A stretch of DNA of 64,000 bases, taken from assembly GCA_021234155.1 (NCBI GenBank), contig JAJEKV010000005.1, forward strand, positions 18,958,089 to 19,022,088, given 5' to 3'. A program made the position numbers and the translations under genes. Under the pieces are notes generated by a model that was given only the letters and a program-made list of their open reading frames with translations, made no database searches and had not been told where the DNA came from. This document shows, piece by piece, positions 32,016-43,483 of this stretch (positions within the stretch are counted from its first letter, which is position 1; the number at the start of each line of letters is the position of its first letter). The stretch is from Isoetes taiwanensis (taxonomy: Eukaryota; Streptophyta; Lycopodiopsida; Isoetales; Isoetaceae).

Positions 32016-33604
32016 TGTGACGTTCCACGTATTTATACGGTCTACTATACGGGACACGTACAAATACAAGCACGTCACTCCCTAAAGATACGCTACCATG
32101 GGGGTATGGGAACTTAATTGCAACCTAGGGGGTTACCTTACAAAGGATTAAATTAGCTATGCTAATTTAACACATTAATAATAATAACCTATAACCTAGG
32201 AAATTAGGATAATTACCAATTGGGGGAAGCCACCTGCCCCAATCGATTAGGCGACATGGGGGTTGCCAAGTTTGGATACCAACTTGACCCCTATCCTGGG
32301 ATTGACTCACGAAGATCGACCAAGGAAGGCGGGGAGGCTGGCGCCATCAACCACTGCAGAGAACCACCATACCCGGTCGTTCTGTGAAGCCCCGGTGAAT
32401 CTTCAACCGCCCGGGGAGATGGGCGCCCCATGGGAATGAGTCGGCCAGAACTTCGGGTAGGTGGCTATGTGAATTCTAGATAGCAGCGTGATTATGTCCG
32501 TTTCTCTGTTCTCTTTGTAATTCAATCATAGAAACTAACCCTTGTTTGTACAAGCAAGTACTCTTTATATTCAATTATGGTTTCTACTCACGAGAAAGGA
32601 TGGATTGTTAGCTCTTTGTTTAGTCGACTCACGAAGCGGGGGATTAAGGGGGTAGAGACCTCTGAGGCAGGTGTATTGTAGTATGCTCCTAGATGGCATG
32701 TAGAGTCCCATTAATTGCGGCTGTGCACAAGAACCCACCCGGGTCCTAGATGCTATGGTGCGGCAGCACCGGACAAGGAACAACAGTGGTGACATGAGGG
32801 GTGGGGTCTTGCATGAGCATACAAGGCTCACGAGACTCCTGAGTGGGCTAGGGCGATGGCGGTCCGCGTGAGGGCGGGTATGGGTCGACACTCCGGGTGG
32901 GAAGGTGTGATCCGTATGGAGCACCTTGCACTTTGAGTAGATTTAGGGTGAGTAAGTTGGAGTGCGGATGCGGGGGTGTGATGCGGCCGCGTATTCTCTA
33001 GCTCACCCATGGAACCCGTGATTACGGAAGGGGCGCTTCCCGCACTGCCTCATCGGACCAGGCGTCATGAACACGGAGTAGGCTGGAGGGTGATGCCACG
33101 AGTTTGCGTCTCAGGAAGGCTATAGCAAAGCCATAGCATGAATTGACCCATCGCAAAGTGTGCAGGAGGGGCCCGGATGGAGTGGACAACCCTAGCCAAT
33201 GTTCTATGCCATAGCGCCATGCCAAGACTTCGGTCTGGCTGATCTCTTGAGGCCCGGCCGTCGGTCGATCCCACGGGAGTCTGGCGAGGGGTAGAACACG
33301 GGGTTTGGGTGTTTTCTTAGGATTAGATGCATATTCTATGCCGTTGGTATTTTGGATGGATGTGCCACCCTTCGTGGTGGTTATTTATGTATATTCGTCT
33401 TTGTGTGCTAACCCTTGTATTCATGCTTCGCGACGTAGGAGTCCCATTGGCGTGGGCGAATGACCCCTGCCGTGTCCTTCTTGGGCCTCATTTCATAGAT
33501 GGCCCGAAATAGGCGGAGGGCCACGCTCATGGTGAGATGATCGCCATGGGAGGGAAAAAGTCCCGTATGTATCGTCAGGGTCGTATATATGCAGGGGCGT
33601 CGCG
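32016..33604 (+). repeat. 5' LTR of the chromovirus
   Basis: Begins TGTGACGTTCC and ends gcgtcgcg against gcgtcaca in the partner at 43,484-45,100. Long stretches are identical. The differences cluster at CAG/CTG words (for example tcggcc here against tccagcc in the partner), which makes insertion dating from these LTRs unreliable. Confidence 0.9.
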
Positions 33605-33605
33605 G

Positions 33606-33617
33606 TGGTATCGAGCC
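33606..33617 (+). promoter_or_regulatory. Primer-binding site, tRNA-iMet, with one base missing
   Basis: It reads TGGTATCGAGCC where the canonical site is TGGTATCAGAGCC. The missing A lies in a CAG word, the same kind of change found elsewhere in this element. Confidence 0.75.
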
Positions 33618-33649
33618 GTGATTTCGGTTGTTGAAATCATAGCAGCCAA

Positions 33650-36600
33650 ACACTAACTTTCGTATACGGTAGTTAGGAGGAGGCTAAGTCAATCGTCGTT
33701 AGTTCTCTTTGTTGTTTGACTTGGTGTTAGGTTAAGTTAAGAAATTGTAGCCTTGAAGTGGAGGGGCCAAGATTGGAGGCCTAGCGGTGCGAGTGGGTAG
33801 CTCAAATGACAAAGATGATGGCTCCATTGGATTGGGGTACTCGAATTACCCTAAAAGCAGATCAACTCTAGAAAAATGGTCAGGGCAGGCCCAAAAATGA
33901 ACTTCGGGGCCGCTTGCTTTTTGTCACTGCGGTCAAGATCGAAGCGCCCGAAATCTTTGTCGGCGCCCGACCGTCGACTTCGAATCAGTCAGCAGACCCT
34001 TGAGTCAACTTTCGGCGCCGCTTGCATTTCGGCGACACCGGTCGGCGCGAAACCGATATAATGCCATCGGTACCAAGCCGTATGTGGTGGCGTATTTCCG
34101 CCGTATAATTTTTTTAATAATAAAATTTTGAAGTTAATAAGAAATTTTTTGAAATTTTAAAAAGTTAATTGGCGTTTAGCAAACCATTTCTGTCATTTGC
34201 TTTTTGCTTCAGCGCCTCCAACCGCTGAGCCGCCCTCGCCATCGCCGGACCGGACCTTGCTCCTGCGCCCTTGTGCCTTGTGCATCTTAAGCCCCCTTTG
34301 CCATCCTCTTATTTGCCGGCGCCCCTCACTATTCCCTATGGCCATCACCAGGCGCTCGGATCCAACCACCATGAGCATCGTGGAGATCTCGCCATGATTG
34401 CTAAGCACATGGCCTCTTGACCCGACCCTCATCGACATCTTGTTGGATGAGTTGGTCAATAGGTTTGAGAACAACAATAGGATTCCATATCTGTCTATCA
34501 CTTCGAGAGCCATTCCTCATCAGAATTTGAACCCTCATGACTCCCATATACCCTTGTTGAGCAACTTTGATATGGTAATGATGCTCATCAAATTTTATCC
34601 TCCGAGCAGGGGAAGGCCATACGGAGGAGGAAGATGTCGGGGCCGGGCCGGCCGTATTAGGGGTTTTGCGGGGAGGGCGACCAGGGAAGATTGGTGGGCT
34701 GACACCGCGGCCGGGTAAGAAGAAATACCGGTACCTCGGGGGCGGCTTTGCCGTCATCGATGAAACCATTGAGGTTCCCCATACCAGCGGCATGAGGGTT
34801 CCAACGGCTTTGTATGGGGAGAAATCCCGACATCGGCATAGACTATCGACAACTATTAGGATAGATATGGGTCTTCGGCCACAAAGGTACCACGCTGAAC
34901 TTAATGCCGTGCGTAGCCCAACTTTTGCTCGAGATCCAAGAAGACCTAAGGAGAGCTTCGGGAAAGAGCGAGAAGTTAGACAAGAAGGGCGGGACCGACA
35001 AGATCGGCGGGACCAACGGGGGGAGGAGGGTGCATCGGGAGTGGCTCGAACCCAAAACCGCGCATCCGACCGTTAAGCTCGGGAGGAAGGGAGTTGCCCA
35101 TAAGGCCGGCTGATCAATACAAGGATAAGTTAAAGGCTGTCCGGGGCTTTTTGGGAAGAAGACCGGCTCCGGCCGGGCGGCGGAAAGTGGATAACTCCGG
35201 CCGGTTCTTTGGGGCCAAGGCGGTGCCAACATCGTCGGGGCACAGGCCACAGCGGAAGCCTCATCGGTTCGGGCGGTACCGTGGCATTGCGGGAGATCCG
35301 CCAAATTTCAGAAGATCCACGGACCGCCGATCGGGGAAGCTACCACCGGAGGCAGTGCGGAGATCGCCTGACAATTTAAGACCGATCTCCGTTTCCGGAC
35401 CTTTGCAATTTTAGCTCAAGAGGCTGCTGAAGCCTACTTGGTAGCACTTTTTAGTGATGCCAACCTTTGCGCTATCCGCGCAAAGAGGGTCACCATAATG
35501 CCCTAAGGATTTAGCCCTCGCCCGTAGGATACGGGGAGCAACCTTAGCCTAATTGCGGGGATCGCATTTGTACATATCTTTTGTGATAATTAATAAAGAG
35601 GTTTTATTTTGAATTAAAAGTTTAATGTTTTTATGTTAAATTTAAAATAAAATGCTGGCGTCGGCTTTAATAAAAGGGTTTAAAGGGAATTTGTAAGGTT
35701 ATTTTAAAAGCGCTTCTTTTCCTCTCTCCTTCCTTCTAAGCGCCATGGCTGCCTTGCGCCGAGCCTTCTTTGCTGGTACCTTGATGGAGAAATGGGATCA
35801 GGTTCCCGCCGACTGCTGCGACCTTTGCTATGCCAGCGTAGATCTCCTTGCCAATATGCGGCGGCATCCGGACTCGCCCGGATTCCTTGACTTTACATGG
35901 AGGAAATGCTTCCTCTCGTGTATTCCTCACAGGGGATCCTCCCCACTTGTATTTGGGGCGGGGAGATAGTTCGGCGGATGCTGGCGGGGACACACATGCT
36001 TATGGCGTCTTGAAGGGGAAACTCAGATGGGGTAAACACCTACGGTGGTCCGACATCGGGGGCAGCGATATCACGGAAGCTACTTTCGCTCTAGCCATCC
36101 TCATGGACCAATCGTTGAGGATGAAACCTTGCGGCGAGAGAAGGGCAAGCTGCCCGAGAATCCTCAGGAGGGGTGGCGAGCATATAGGGATGGCGACTTT
36201 GCCCGTTAGAAAAACTAGCGGAGGAGCTACCACCGCGCCGTGACCAATCGATAGGCTTGTCGGGGTTAGGCGGCCTTCGATTATTTATCACCCGGGGCGG
36301 GAATACCTTCTCTTGGATGATATTATGCGGGCGTATCCGTGGTGGCGGATTTAGGCGCAAGCGCAAAGACCATGTACTTCTACGAGCTTGCGGGTATTGT
36401 ATGGATGATTTCATCGACTTCACTTCTACCGAGCTTCCTCGGTGCACCAGCTCCTTCAGTTCCGTCGGGGAGACTCTAGAGCCGGCGGAGACTCTATTGC
36501 GTCTTCATTGACCGTGATCACGGGAACCCGGCCGCCAGCTTTGCACGGATGCCTTCACGGCTATGGGACCTCCGTCCCAAACATTAATATGGTGGAAGTT

Positions 36601-38060
36601 CCCTCAGGCTCGGATGATGAGGGTGAAGATTTATACCATAACCCTGCGCAAGAAGGAGGAACAGCGGGAGCTCAAGGAGGAAGAAGTCCCCATGGACTGG
36701 ATAAAAAGTGGCGACATCGAGACCATGAGGGAAAGTCTTTGGGTAACCATCTTACCGTTTCTTTTTTGTCGGCCTTCAAATACGGGCAAGTCCTCTTCAT
36801 AGCCGGGATTGGGGGCGGGTGAAGCTTCATGGTGGGCCCTCAGGTGCACTTTCTACACTGGCCGGCCACAAGAAGCTTCCCTATCGTACGTTTACGTATG
36901 TACTCGTACGACGGGATCTTGCCCTTACGGCCTTGGGCCAGGATATTGCGCCTTGGATGGGCATGAAGCTCCTCACGGCAGCCCCATTGGCCGTTGCCTA
37001 TCCACCGGAGGTTGCATCTATTGCGGCTGACCCACGGTGGACCACAGGGGTAGCTCTGGCTGCGACACAGAGCCGCCTCCACCACCTCCTAGGGCTAAGG
37101 ATAAAAGGCGGGGGGCCTAGTTCCTGAACTAAGGGTGCTATATACATTTTGTTATATATATATATATACACATGTATTTATGAGATTTTGGATTGGCAAT
37201 TGTTTAAACCATATTGAAAAATGGTGTACCTTATCTACTTATTAAATACAAAGTTTTCTTGATGAGTATAACTAAATTGTTCTTTTTATGACATCCTCTT
37301 CAAAAGTATTAAAACTTTAGAATATAATGGAATTACAAAATGTTCCAACTATGTTGCGAGAGGAAAACATTTGGGAGTATGAGGAAAAAGAATCAGAAAA
37401 TATGGTTAGGAGGGGCGATCGGACCCAGGATCAAGACTATGGCGAGAGATATGGTGAATATCAGTGGGGGAGGAAGGCGTTGACATCGAACCACCGCCAC
37501 GGGAGAACCCTCGACCCAGATAAAGGGCTGGAGATAGTTAACATCCTCGGGGATCGAGCTTTCGAGGATCGAAGATGACCACAATGTCGTACACAGGACT
37601 CTTTGGAATATGACCAGGCCGCGAAGCCGAGGGGCGCCAGCGACCATCTTTGGCAACTCTTTTATGCGATCTGAAGGCTCTTTAACCTTCGATTATCAGC
37701 CCAACATGGGAGTACCAAGCAATCATTGTCCAAGCACGGGCGCGCTATAAACTCATCCGGTACATGCGGGAGAGTACCGCTTCTGCGATCACCCTTCGCC
37801 AACCCCTAGGCTTGGTCTCTTACGTTATGTTTTCTTTGTTCTTTATTCATTGTGTGCGGCGGATAGAATTTTAAGAGTTTCCTTTGTATCATACCTACTT
37901 TTCGTCTTAACCCATGTACCAATATACTTGTTTTGTACTCGACTTCAATGAAATAAAAACATTGTTTTACGTTTGTATATTCTTTTTGATCTCAATTATT
38001 TTAAAAGGGATTATACATTAGTATAAATCTGCTTATATATTCATGAATGCTCCCTATAGG
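33650..38060 (+). other. Unrecognised 4.4-kb insert between primer site and gag
   Basis: Three GC-rich, gene-like blocks (about 34,196-35,560, 35,736-37,130 and 37,327-37,830) are separated by AT-rich spacers of 100-200 bp that carry aataaa-like words (35,590, 37,970). Each block starts near an ATG and reads partly open, for example ..LIDILLDELVNRFENNNRIP.. in the first, ..TLRKKEEQRELKEEEVPMDWI.. in the second and MELQNVPTMLREENIWEYEE at 37,327. Frames break at many small indels. I do not recognise any of the proteins. They may be extra element ORFs, captured host exons or nested insertions. Confidence 0.55.
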
Positions 38061-38069
38061 CGGATTATG

Positions 38070-39300
38070 CGTAGCGAAGCAGCAAACACCCTCCAGCGCC
38101 CGGTGAAATCACCCTGAGCGAGGGAATTGATGTTAATGAAAAGGCAGCTTCGGTGAGTTCTGAGGCTTATGTGTTGCATACCAATCCTTTGCCACATACT
38201 CGGGAGGGCCGGACCGGAATTACCTCCCACGACCATTGAGTCCACACACACTGCTTGGCCATCTCCTCCCGAGCTAGCCACATGCACTGTACAAAGGAGG
38301 ACTCATGCTAAAGCGTCATCGAAGTTCCTCTAAGGATAGCGCCCGCTTCCTCACATTCAACCACCCGGCTTCTTAGGATCCTCGCTATCGGACAATGACC
38401 ATTCAAAGGCGTAAGGATAAGGAGTACCTTAGGAAAACCGTTGATCTGACCATCACTAGTATATGGAAAAACGGAAGTTGGCTCGGTTTGATGGGAAATC
38501 GAGAGGAGGCTTGAATCACGGAATCTTGGTTGGGCGAAATGAAGGAATTGGGGAAGTCCTATGGAATGGCAGAGAAAGATCTGAGGGAAGGTCGCCACCA
38601 CGAACCTTTCGAGCTGCCCGTATTTGGTGGAAGGGTTACGCCCGAGCTAAGCACACGGGCGGGGAGGGCGGATGCAAGTTCAAGAAGTTCGCTAAGGCTT
38701 TTAAATCGCGCATTCGTGCCTGCGTGCGCACAAATGCCAACAGATTGAGACCTTCTACGGGTTGGAGCGAAGGGCATGTCGGTCTGCAGGCCTACTAAGC
38801 GAATTCATGCGTTTGAGGTTGTATGTACGGGGAATGAATGAGAAAAAGGCGTGAGAGGGCTACATTGAAGGGTTGGCCCCATCCATTAAGCGTATGGTCA
38901 AGGCCATAGACCCAAAATCAGTGCTTGCGGGCGGAAGCTAAGGCATTAAGCCTTGAGGAAGACACGCCAAAGAACCCGGTATCTGCGACTGCTCCTTACT
39001 GCGCGACCCACGGCCGTCCACACCTTACAAACCCGTTCGCCAAGTCGGGGCCCTCGGCCACAATTCTTATGGCCGCCGGGGAGAAGAAAAAAGTCGCCTT
39101 TAGCACGCCCGGATAAGCGAGAACAATGCGGGTAAGGAAGTTGGGGCCTCTTACGGTCCATTCCTAAAGAGGCGGAGAGAACAGCTCCGTAGGGATAAGG
39201 CATGCTACGGTGCATGAGGCTGGACACTTCATGCGAGGTGTCCGTGCGTCCACCTTGAGGCGCTTTCGGTGGCCATGGCCGACTGGATTGGGAAGATTTG
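38070..39300 (+). pseudogene. Chromovirus gag
   Basis: Pieces in shifting frames read like gypsy gag: ..EMKELGKSYGMAEKDLREG.., ..FMRLRLYVRGMNEKKA..EGYIEGLAPSIKRMVKAIDPKSV.. and a zinc knuckle near 39,205-39,250 (ACYG then HEAGHFMR across a frameshift). Gag forms the cytoplasmic virus-like particle that packages element RNA. The start codon cannot be fixed because of indels. The frame at 37,327 may or may not be the true beginning. Confidence 0.6.
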
Positions 39301-39399
39301 GAGTCCAATCTTCTTTGCCCGGAGGGCGAGGCTCAGAGTACATTCATGGTGCGTCTCATATTCTTGCGCTATAGAAGCAGAACCTTGGCTGAAAGTCGC

Positions 39400-39745
39400 C
39401 TTACATTATATCTACAATAGGCCAAGTAGGCGGTAAGCCCTTCATAATTTTGATGGACACGGGTAGTGCGCATAATTTTGCTTCTCCTAGAATGGCCCGA
39501 ATGCTGCGGTGGAAGCGTTGAGATCGACCTAAGCCGGTCCACATTAGCTAGCGGTAAGATCGGACACACTAATGGCGCCCGTATTAACCTTAAGATCACG
39601 GTTGCCGGGTGCACGGTTGCCTTGGGTGCGAGTTAATGGACATTGGCAAATATGATCTTATTGTGGGAATGGAGTTTTTAAGCGTCTGCCGGGGCCCACA
39701 TAGGCTGCGAAAAGAGGGAGGTCACCTTCAAGCGCCGCTAATGGA
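39400..39745 (+). pseudogene. Chromovirus aspartic protease
   Basis: MDTGSAHNF at about 39,450-39,477 is the D-T/S-G catalytic motif of retropepsins, followed by the ..ASPRMARML.. strand typical of plant Ty3/gypsy. The second conserved region ..GKYDLIVGMEFL.. lies at about 39,645-39,690. The enzyme cleaves the Gag-Pol polyprotein. A frameshift separates the two parts. Confidence 0.8.
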
Positions 39746-39899
39746 GCCGTGTGGCGATAAAAGGTGATTCATTACATTCGCCATGCAATCAATGTCGATT
39801 AAAGCAGCTAGGAAAAGCTATGCGAGGAATGAACTCCTTTGCCTCATTAAACTTGCTTCCATTGAGTGGGACTCAAGCGGCGGCAACAAATGTCGACGC

Positions 39900-40800
39900 T
39901 TTACCATCGGACATTGCTACCCTTCTTCGAGAATTTAGCGATCTCTTTCGGATGAGATCCACAAGCTTCCTCCTTCGGAGAGGGTGGAATGTGAGATAAC
40001 TCTTGAACAGGTACTAAGCCTACCGGCAAAGCCCCCGTCACCGAATGAGTCCTCGGAGTTAGCGAGCTTAAGAAAGCGACTACAAGAGTTCTTGAATTTG
40101 GGGTTTATTATTTGATGTTTCACCATTTGGCTCCTATTCTTTTTGTCAAGAAGAAAGATGGCTCCTTAAGGATGTGTATTGGTTATAGGCAACTCAATAA
40201 GCATACCATCAAGAATCGCTATGCTTTGCCTAGAGGCGGAGATGATCTTATGGACCCGGTTGCAAGGAGCAAAATATTTCTCAAAGATTGATTTGCGCTC
40301 GGGTACCATCGGATAAGGATTAAGGAAGAGGACATCCATAAGTCGCTTTTTTCGTACCGGATATGGGCATTATGAATTCTTTGTCATGCCTTTTGGATTG
40401 ACCAATGCCCCCGCTTAGCGTTTATGCGGTTGATGAATGACATCTTCGCCAATACTTGGATGACTTTGTTGTCATTTTCTTTGATGACATTCTCATCTAT
40501 AGTAAAACCTTGCAGCAACATGAACAACATCTTCGATTAGCTTTGCAAAAGCTAAAGCGCCATCGACTTTTGCCAAGTTCTCTAAATGCAAGTTAAGCCA
40601 CTCCAAGGGTAGACTATTTGGGGCATATTATTTTGAGAAGGAATTGCTTTCTGAGACCGGCTAAGATAGAAGCGATAAAGGATTGGCCCATTCCGGCTAA
40701 TGTTTGAGGTCAGGAGTTTCTTGGGACTCGCATGGGATATTATCGGAAATTTGTTAAGGATTTTGCAACAATTGCGCACCTCTTACTAATCTCACAAGGC
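39900..40800 (+). pseudogene. Chromovirus reverse transcriptase
   Basis: RT blocks in order: [23 protein letters not shown] (near 40,130-40,200), [27 protein letters not shown] (near 40,365-40,415), and the catalytic region YLDDFVVIFFDDILIYSK (40,455-40,505). The sequence departs from the family consensus mainly where CAG/CTG is expected (for example gacccggttgc near 40,253 and tcgggtaccatcgg near 40,300). The wording is that of plant chromoviruses. Confidence 0.85.
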
Positions 40801-41290
40801 ATGAGAAAGTAAAGGATTGGATGGAACATTGGAAAACAAAAGTCCAAGTCGGCTTCGAAGCTCAAGGATGCCTTAACATACGCACCGGTCCTTACCTTGC
40901 ACGATCACGAAAAGGATAAATCGGTAGCCAGCAAGCTAGTAAAATAGCTCTTGGTGGAGTTCTAATGCGAGGAGGGAGAGTTGTTGCTTACGATTCAAAG
41001 AAGATGAATGATGCGGAAGCAGCGATATCCTACCCATGATCGGGGAGTTCTTGGCGGGTTATGCGTGCTCTCCGTATTTGGAGACACTACCTTCTTGGTA
41101 GAAGATTTCAGCTGGATACGGATCATCAAAGTCTTCGCTACCTATCCACCCAGCCAAATCTGAATCTCCGTCAGCGAAGATGGATGGAATTCCTCGAGGA
41201 ATATGACTTCGAGATTGTATATATAACCCGGGGAAGCACAATGTGGTTGCGGATGCTTTGTCACGTCATCCCTTCATAACCCGGACCCAT
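40800..41290 (+). pseudogene. Chromovirus RNase H
   Basis: ALGGVLMREGRVVAYDSKKM near 40,950-41,010 and [21 protein letters not shown] (41,060-41,130) match gypsy RNase H. It ends at a ..VADALSRHP-type motif near 41,240-41,270. It degrades the RNA of the RNA/DNA hybrid during reverse transcription. Frameshifts interrupt it. Confidence 0.8.
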
Positions 41291-42282
41291 TGTAATGCCA
41301 TTTCCACACTCACCAGCGAGTTTGGGAAGCAAATAGAACAAACCTTGGCCACAGATCCCGAATTCTGTAATATTTGGGAAAGTTTGGGTAAGGAAGCCCG
41401 TACCAATAGAGAACGTGAAGCATTCCGTTCATATAAGAAGGAGGGCAATTTATTATATTACAAAGATAAGTTGTGTGTTTCAGTGACTTGAGGGGGTGCG
41501 CGATTCTCCATGATACACACAACAGACCCTATAGCGAGGACATGCGGGTTTTATGAAAACTTATTTTAAGATCCGCTCCAGCTATATTTTGGCCTTCCAT
41601 GAAGAAGGATATTGCTAGGTACATCAAAGCGATTGTCGGGTTTGTCAACAAACCAAATTTGAGCAATTAAGAGTTCGGGGAGTTGCAACCTTTGGATGTG
41701 CCCAGCGCCAAGTGGGAAGTCATAACCATGGATTTCATTGTGGGGCTTCCCGCACTCTCGTGGGTATGATGCCTTAATGGTGGTGGTCGACAAACTATCA
41801 AAGATGGCTCACTTCACGCCATGTCGCACCACGGACACCGCCGACACGCCTTGCTCTTTGCAAAGGAAATTTTTCGGGTTACGGGATGCCGAGAGTAATT
41901 GTATCGGATAGGGATCCTAAGTTTGTCGGTGCATTCTGGAAGGATTTCTTCGCCACCATCCGACCAAGCTTGCCATGAGTACGACCTACCATCCTCGGAC
42001 GGATGGTCAAGCGAGCGTGTCAATCGTATTATCGAAGATATGCTAAGAAGCTATGTATGGAGTGCTTGAGTCACAATGGGCGGATTATATTTACTTGGTG
42101 GAATTAAGCCTACAACAAAGACAAAGCGAGTGAGTCTTCTAGAATGTCTCCTTTCATGATAAATTATGGCTATCAATGTCTTACTCCAGACACATGGCAT
42201 AATCCTGTTTCTAAAGTGGAGGTCTCTCAACAACTCCTTTTAGAAATGCAGGCCTTGGTGGAAGAAGTTCGGGGGTTACTTA
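41290..42282 (+). pseudogene. Chromovirus integrase catalytic region
   Basis: After a linker the frames show a decayed zinc region (..VCQQTKFEQL.. near 41,640), the first catalytic Asp in ITMDFIVGLP (about 41,725-41,755), DKLSKMAHFTPC (near 41,795), the second Asp in VIVSDRDPKFVG.FW (41,895-41,945), STTYHPRTDGQ and a ..VNRIIEDML.. helix with the Glu (near 42,020-42,045). It joins the DNA copy to the genome. It breaks at several small indels. Confidence 0.8.
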
Positions 42283-42954
42283 TTGGGCGACGCAGGTCGT
42301 CGAGGAAAGAGTCTAGCGGATAAAGCAGAACCCCACGAATCTTCAGTGGGTGAGTCGGTTTGGCTTAAGATCAAAGTAAAACAAGCCAAGCTTAAAATTG
42401 GTAAGCAGAAGAAGTTGGCACCCAGATGGGCTGGGCCGTTCATGATTACTGAACGCGTGGGAGAACAGGCATATCGCTTGAACTTGCCACCCCGCTTGAA
42501 GATCCACAAGGTCTTTCACGTGAGTCTTCTGAAGCAACACACCCCTGATCCAGAGGAGGTTTTGGATACCCCTACCCTCCTAGAAATGACTGAAGAGCAG
42601 CTGGAAATAGTGCCCGAAGCTCTTCTTGATCGAGCTTACAAACAGACCAGAAGGACTCAAATGTTGCAATACTTGGTCAAGTGGAAGCACTTACCAGTTG
42701 AAGATGCTACCTGGGTGATGAAGATAGACCTTGAGAAGCACTATCCGGACTTCATGCGGGAATCTCAAGGCCGCACCATCAACGATGCTATCAACCCCGC
42801 TCCCGGCGGTAAGCTTGAAGGCTTGATTGACCGAGAATCATGTTTTAGAGGGGTAGACGCATCGTATATGATAGTAATAACCGATGATGAGATCACCTTC
42901 GTGTTCTCTAGGACGTGGTGTATTGTTGATGTTGACATGACCGCGAATTGCTAG
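42283..42954 (+). CDS. Chromovirus integrase C-terminus and chromodomain
   Basis: This 223-codon clean frame is the intact end of pol. The first ~100 residues carry the integrase C-terminal core (GESVWLKIK, LAPRWAGPFMI, YRLNLPPRLKIHKVFHVSLLK). A chromodomain follows (about residues 128-165: LQYLVKWKHLPVEDATW, then ..HYPDF..) and then a ~60-residue tail. Chromodomains of plant chromoviruses recognise histone marks and steer insertion to heterochromatin. The frame has no indels and is rich in CAG/CTG, unlike upstream pol. Its ATG is incidental, since translation would come from the polyprotein. Confidence 0.85.
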   Translation: MGDAGRRGKSLADKAEPHESSVGESVWLKIKVKQAKLKIGKQKKLAPRWAGPFMITERVGEQAYRLNLPPRLKIHKVFHVSLLKQHTPDPEEVLDTPTLLEMTEEQLEIVPEALLDRAYKQTRRTQMLQYLVKWKHLPVEDATWVMKIDLEKHYPDFMRESQGRTINDAINPAPGGKLEGLIDRESCFRGVDASYMIVITDDEITFVFSRTWCIVDVDMTANC

Positions 42955-43470
42955 GAAGGCATCTAGTAAATAGACTGCGTTCATTCCGGCTATACGAGGA
43001 ACTGAACCATTCCTCATGCCACAATGAATTGCAAGCCGTACACATGATAGATTCCCTTCTAGATACTTTTTTCTTTTATTTGTAGGGGGTGGTCCCTTCA
43101 ACCACAACTTAATCATATTATTAACCTACGGGTATATGGTTGTGTGTAAAGGCCAATGAACAAGTCGTCCACCGCCTTTGTATAGAGGGTTCTGATGACC
43201 CAACTTGTCCCGTATTGGTTTTGTCTACATGTATGAATTTTGTTGTCGAGAATGTTTTAAATGGGACTCGGTCCTAAACTCCTTTGATCATAAGTTTGTA
43301 TCGAGCACCCTGGTGCTTGTACTTTGATATTTTAACTTCAATGTATTACTGTCCAAATTACTATAATCTCAACGTATTAATGTTATATTCTTAACTTCAT
43401 TCTCTAATTCAGTGCTTTACGTATATGTATTCAATTAGCTAACCCTAATGCTGAGGACAGCATTATTTTT

Positions 43471-43483
43471 AAGGAGGGGAGAA
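43471..43483 (+). promoter_or_regulatory. Polypurine tract (AAGGAGGGGAGAA)
   Basis: A purine run ends exactly where the 3' LTR begins (TGTGACG at 43,484). It primes plus-strand DNA synthesis. Confidence 0.9.

Noticed and set aside
30970-32117. Several 60-130 codon frames in the TRIM array
   Set aside because: They are by-products of the repeated LTR sequence and shift between copies.
34196-37130. GC-rich block looked like bacterial contamination
   Set aside because: It lies inside matched LTRs with target duplications, has AT-rich spacers, and shows the same CAG/CTG anomaly as the rest of the element.
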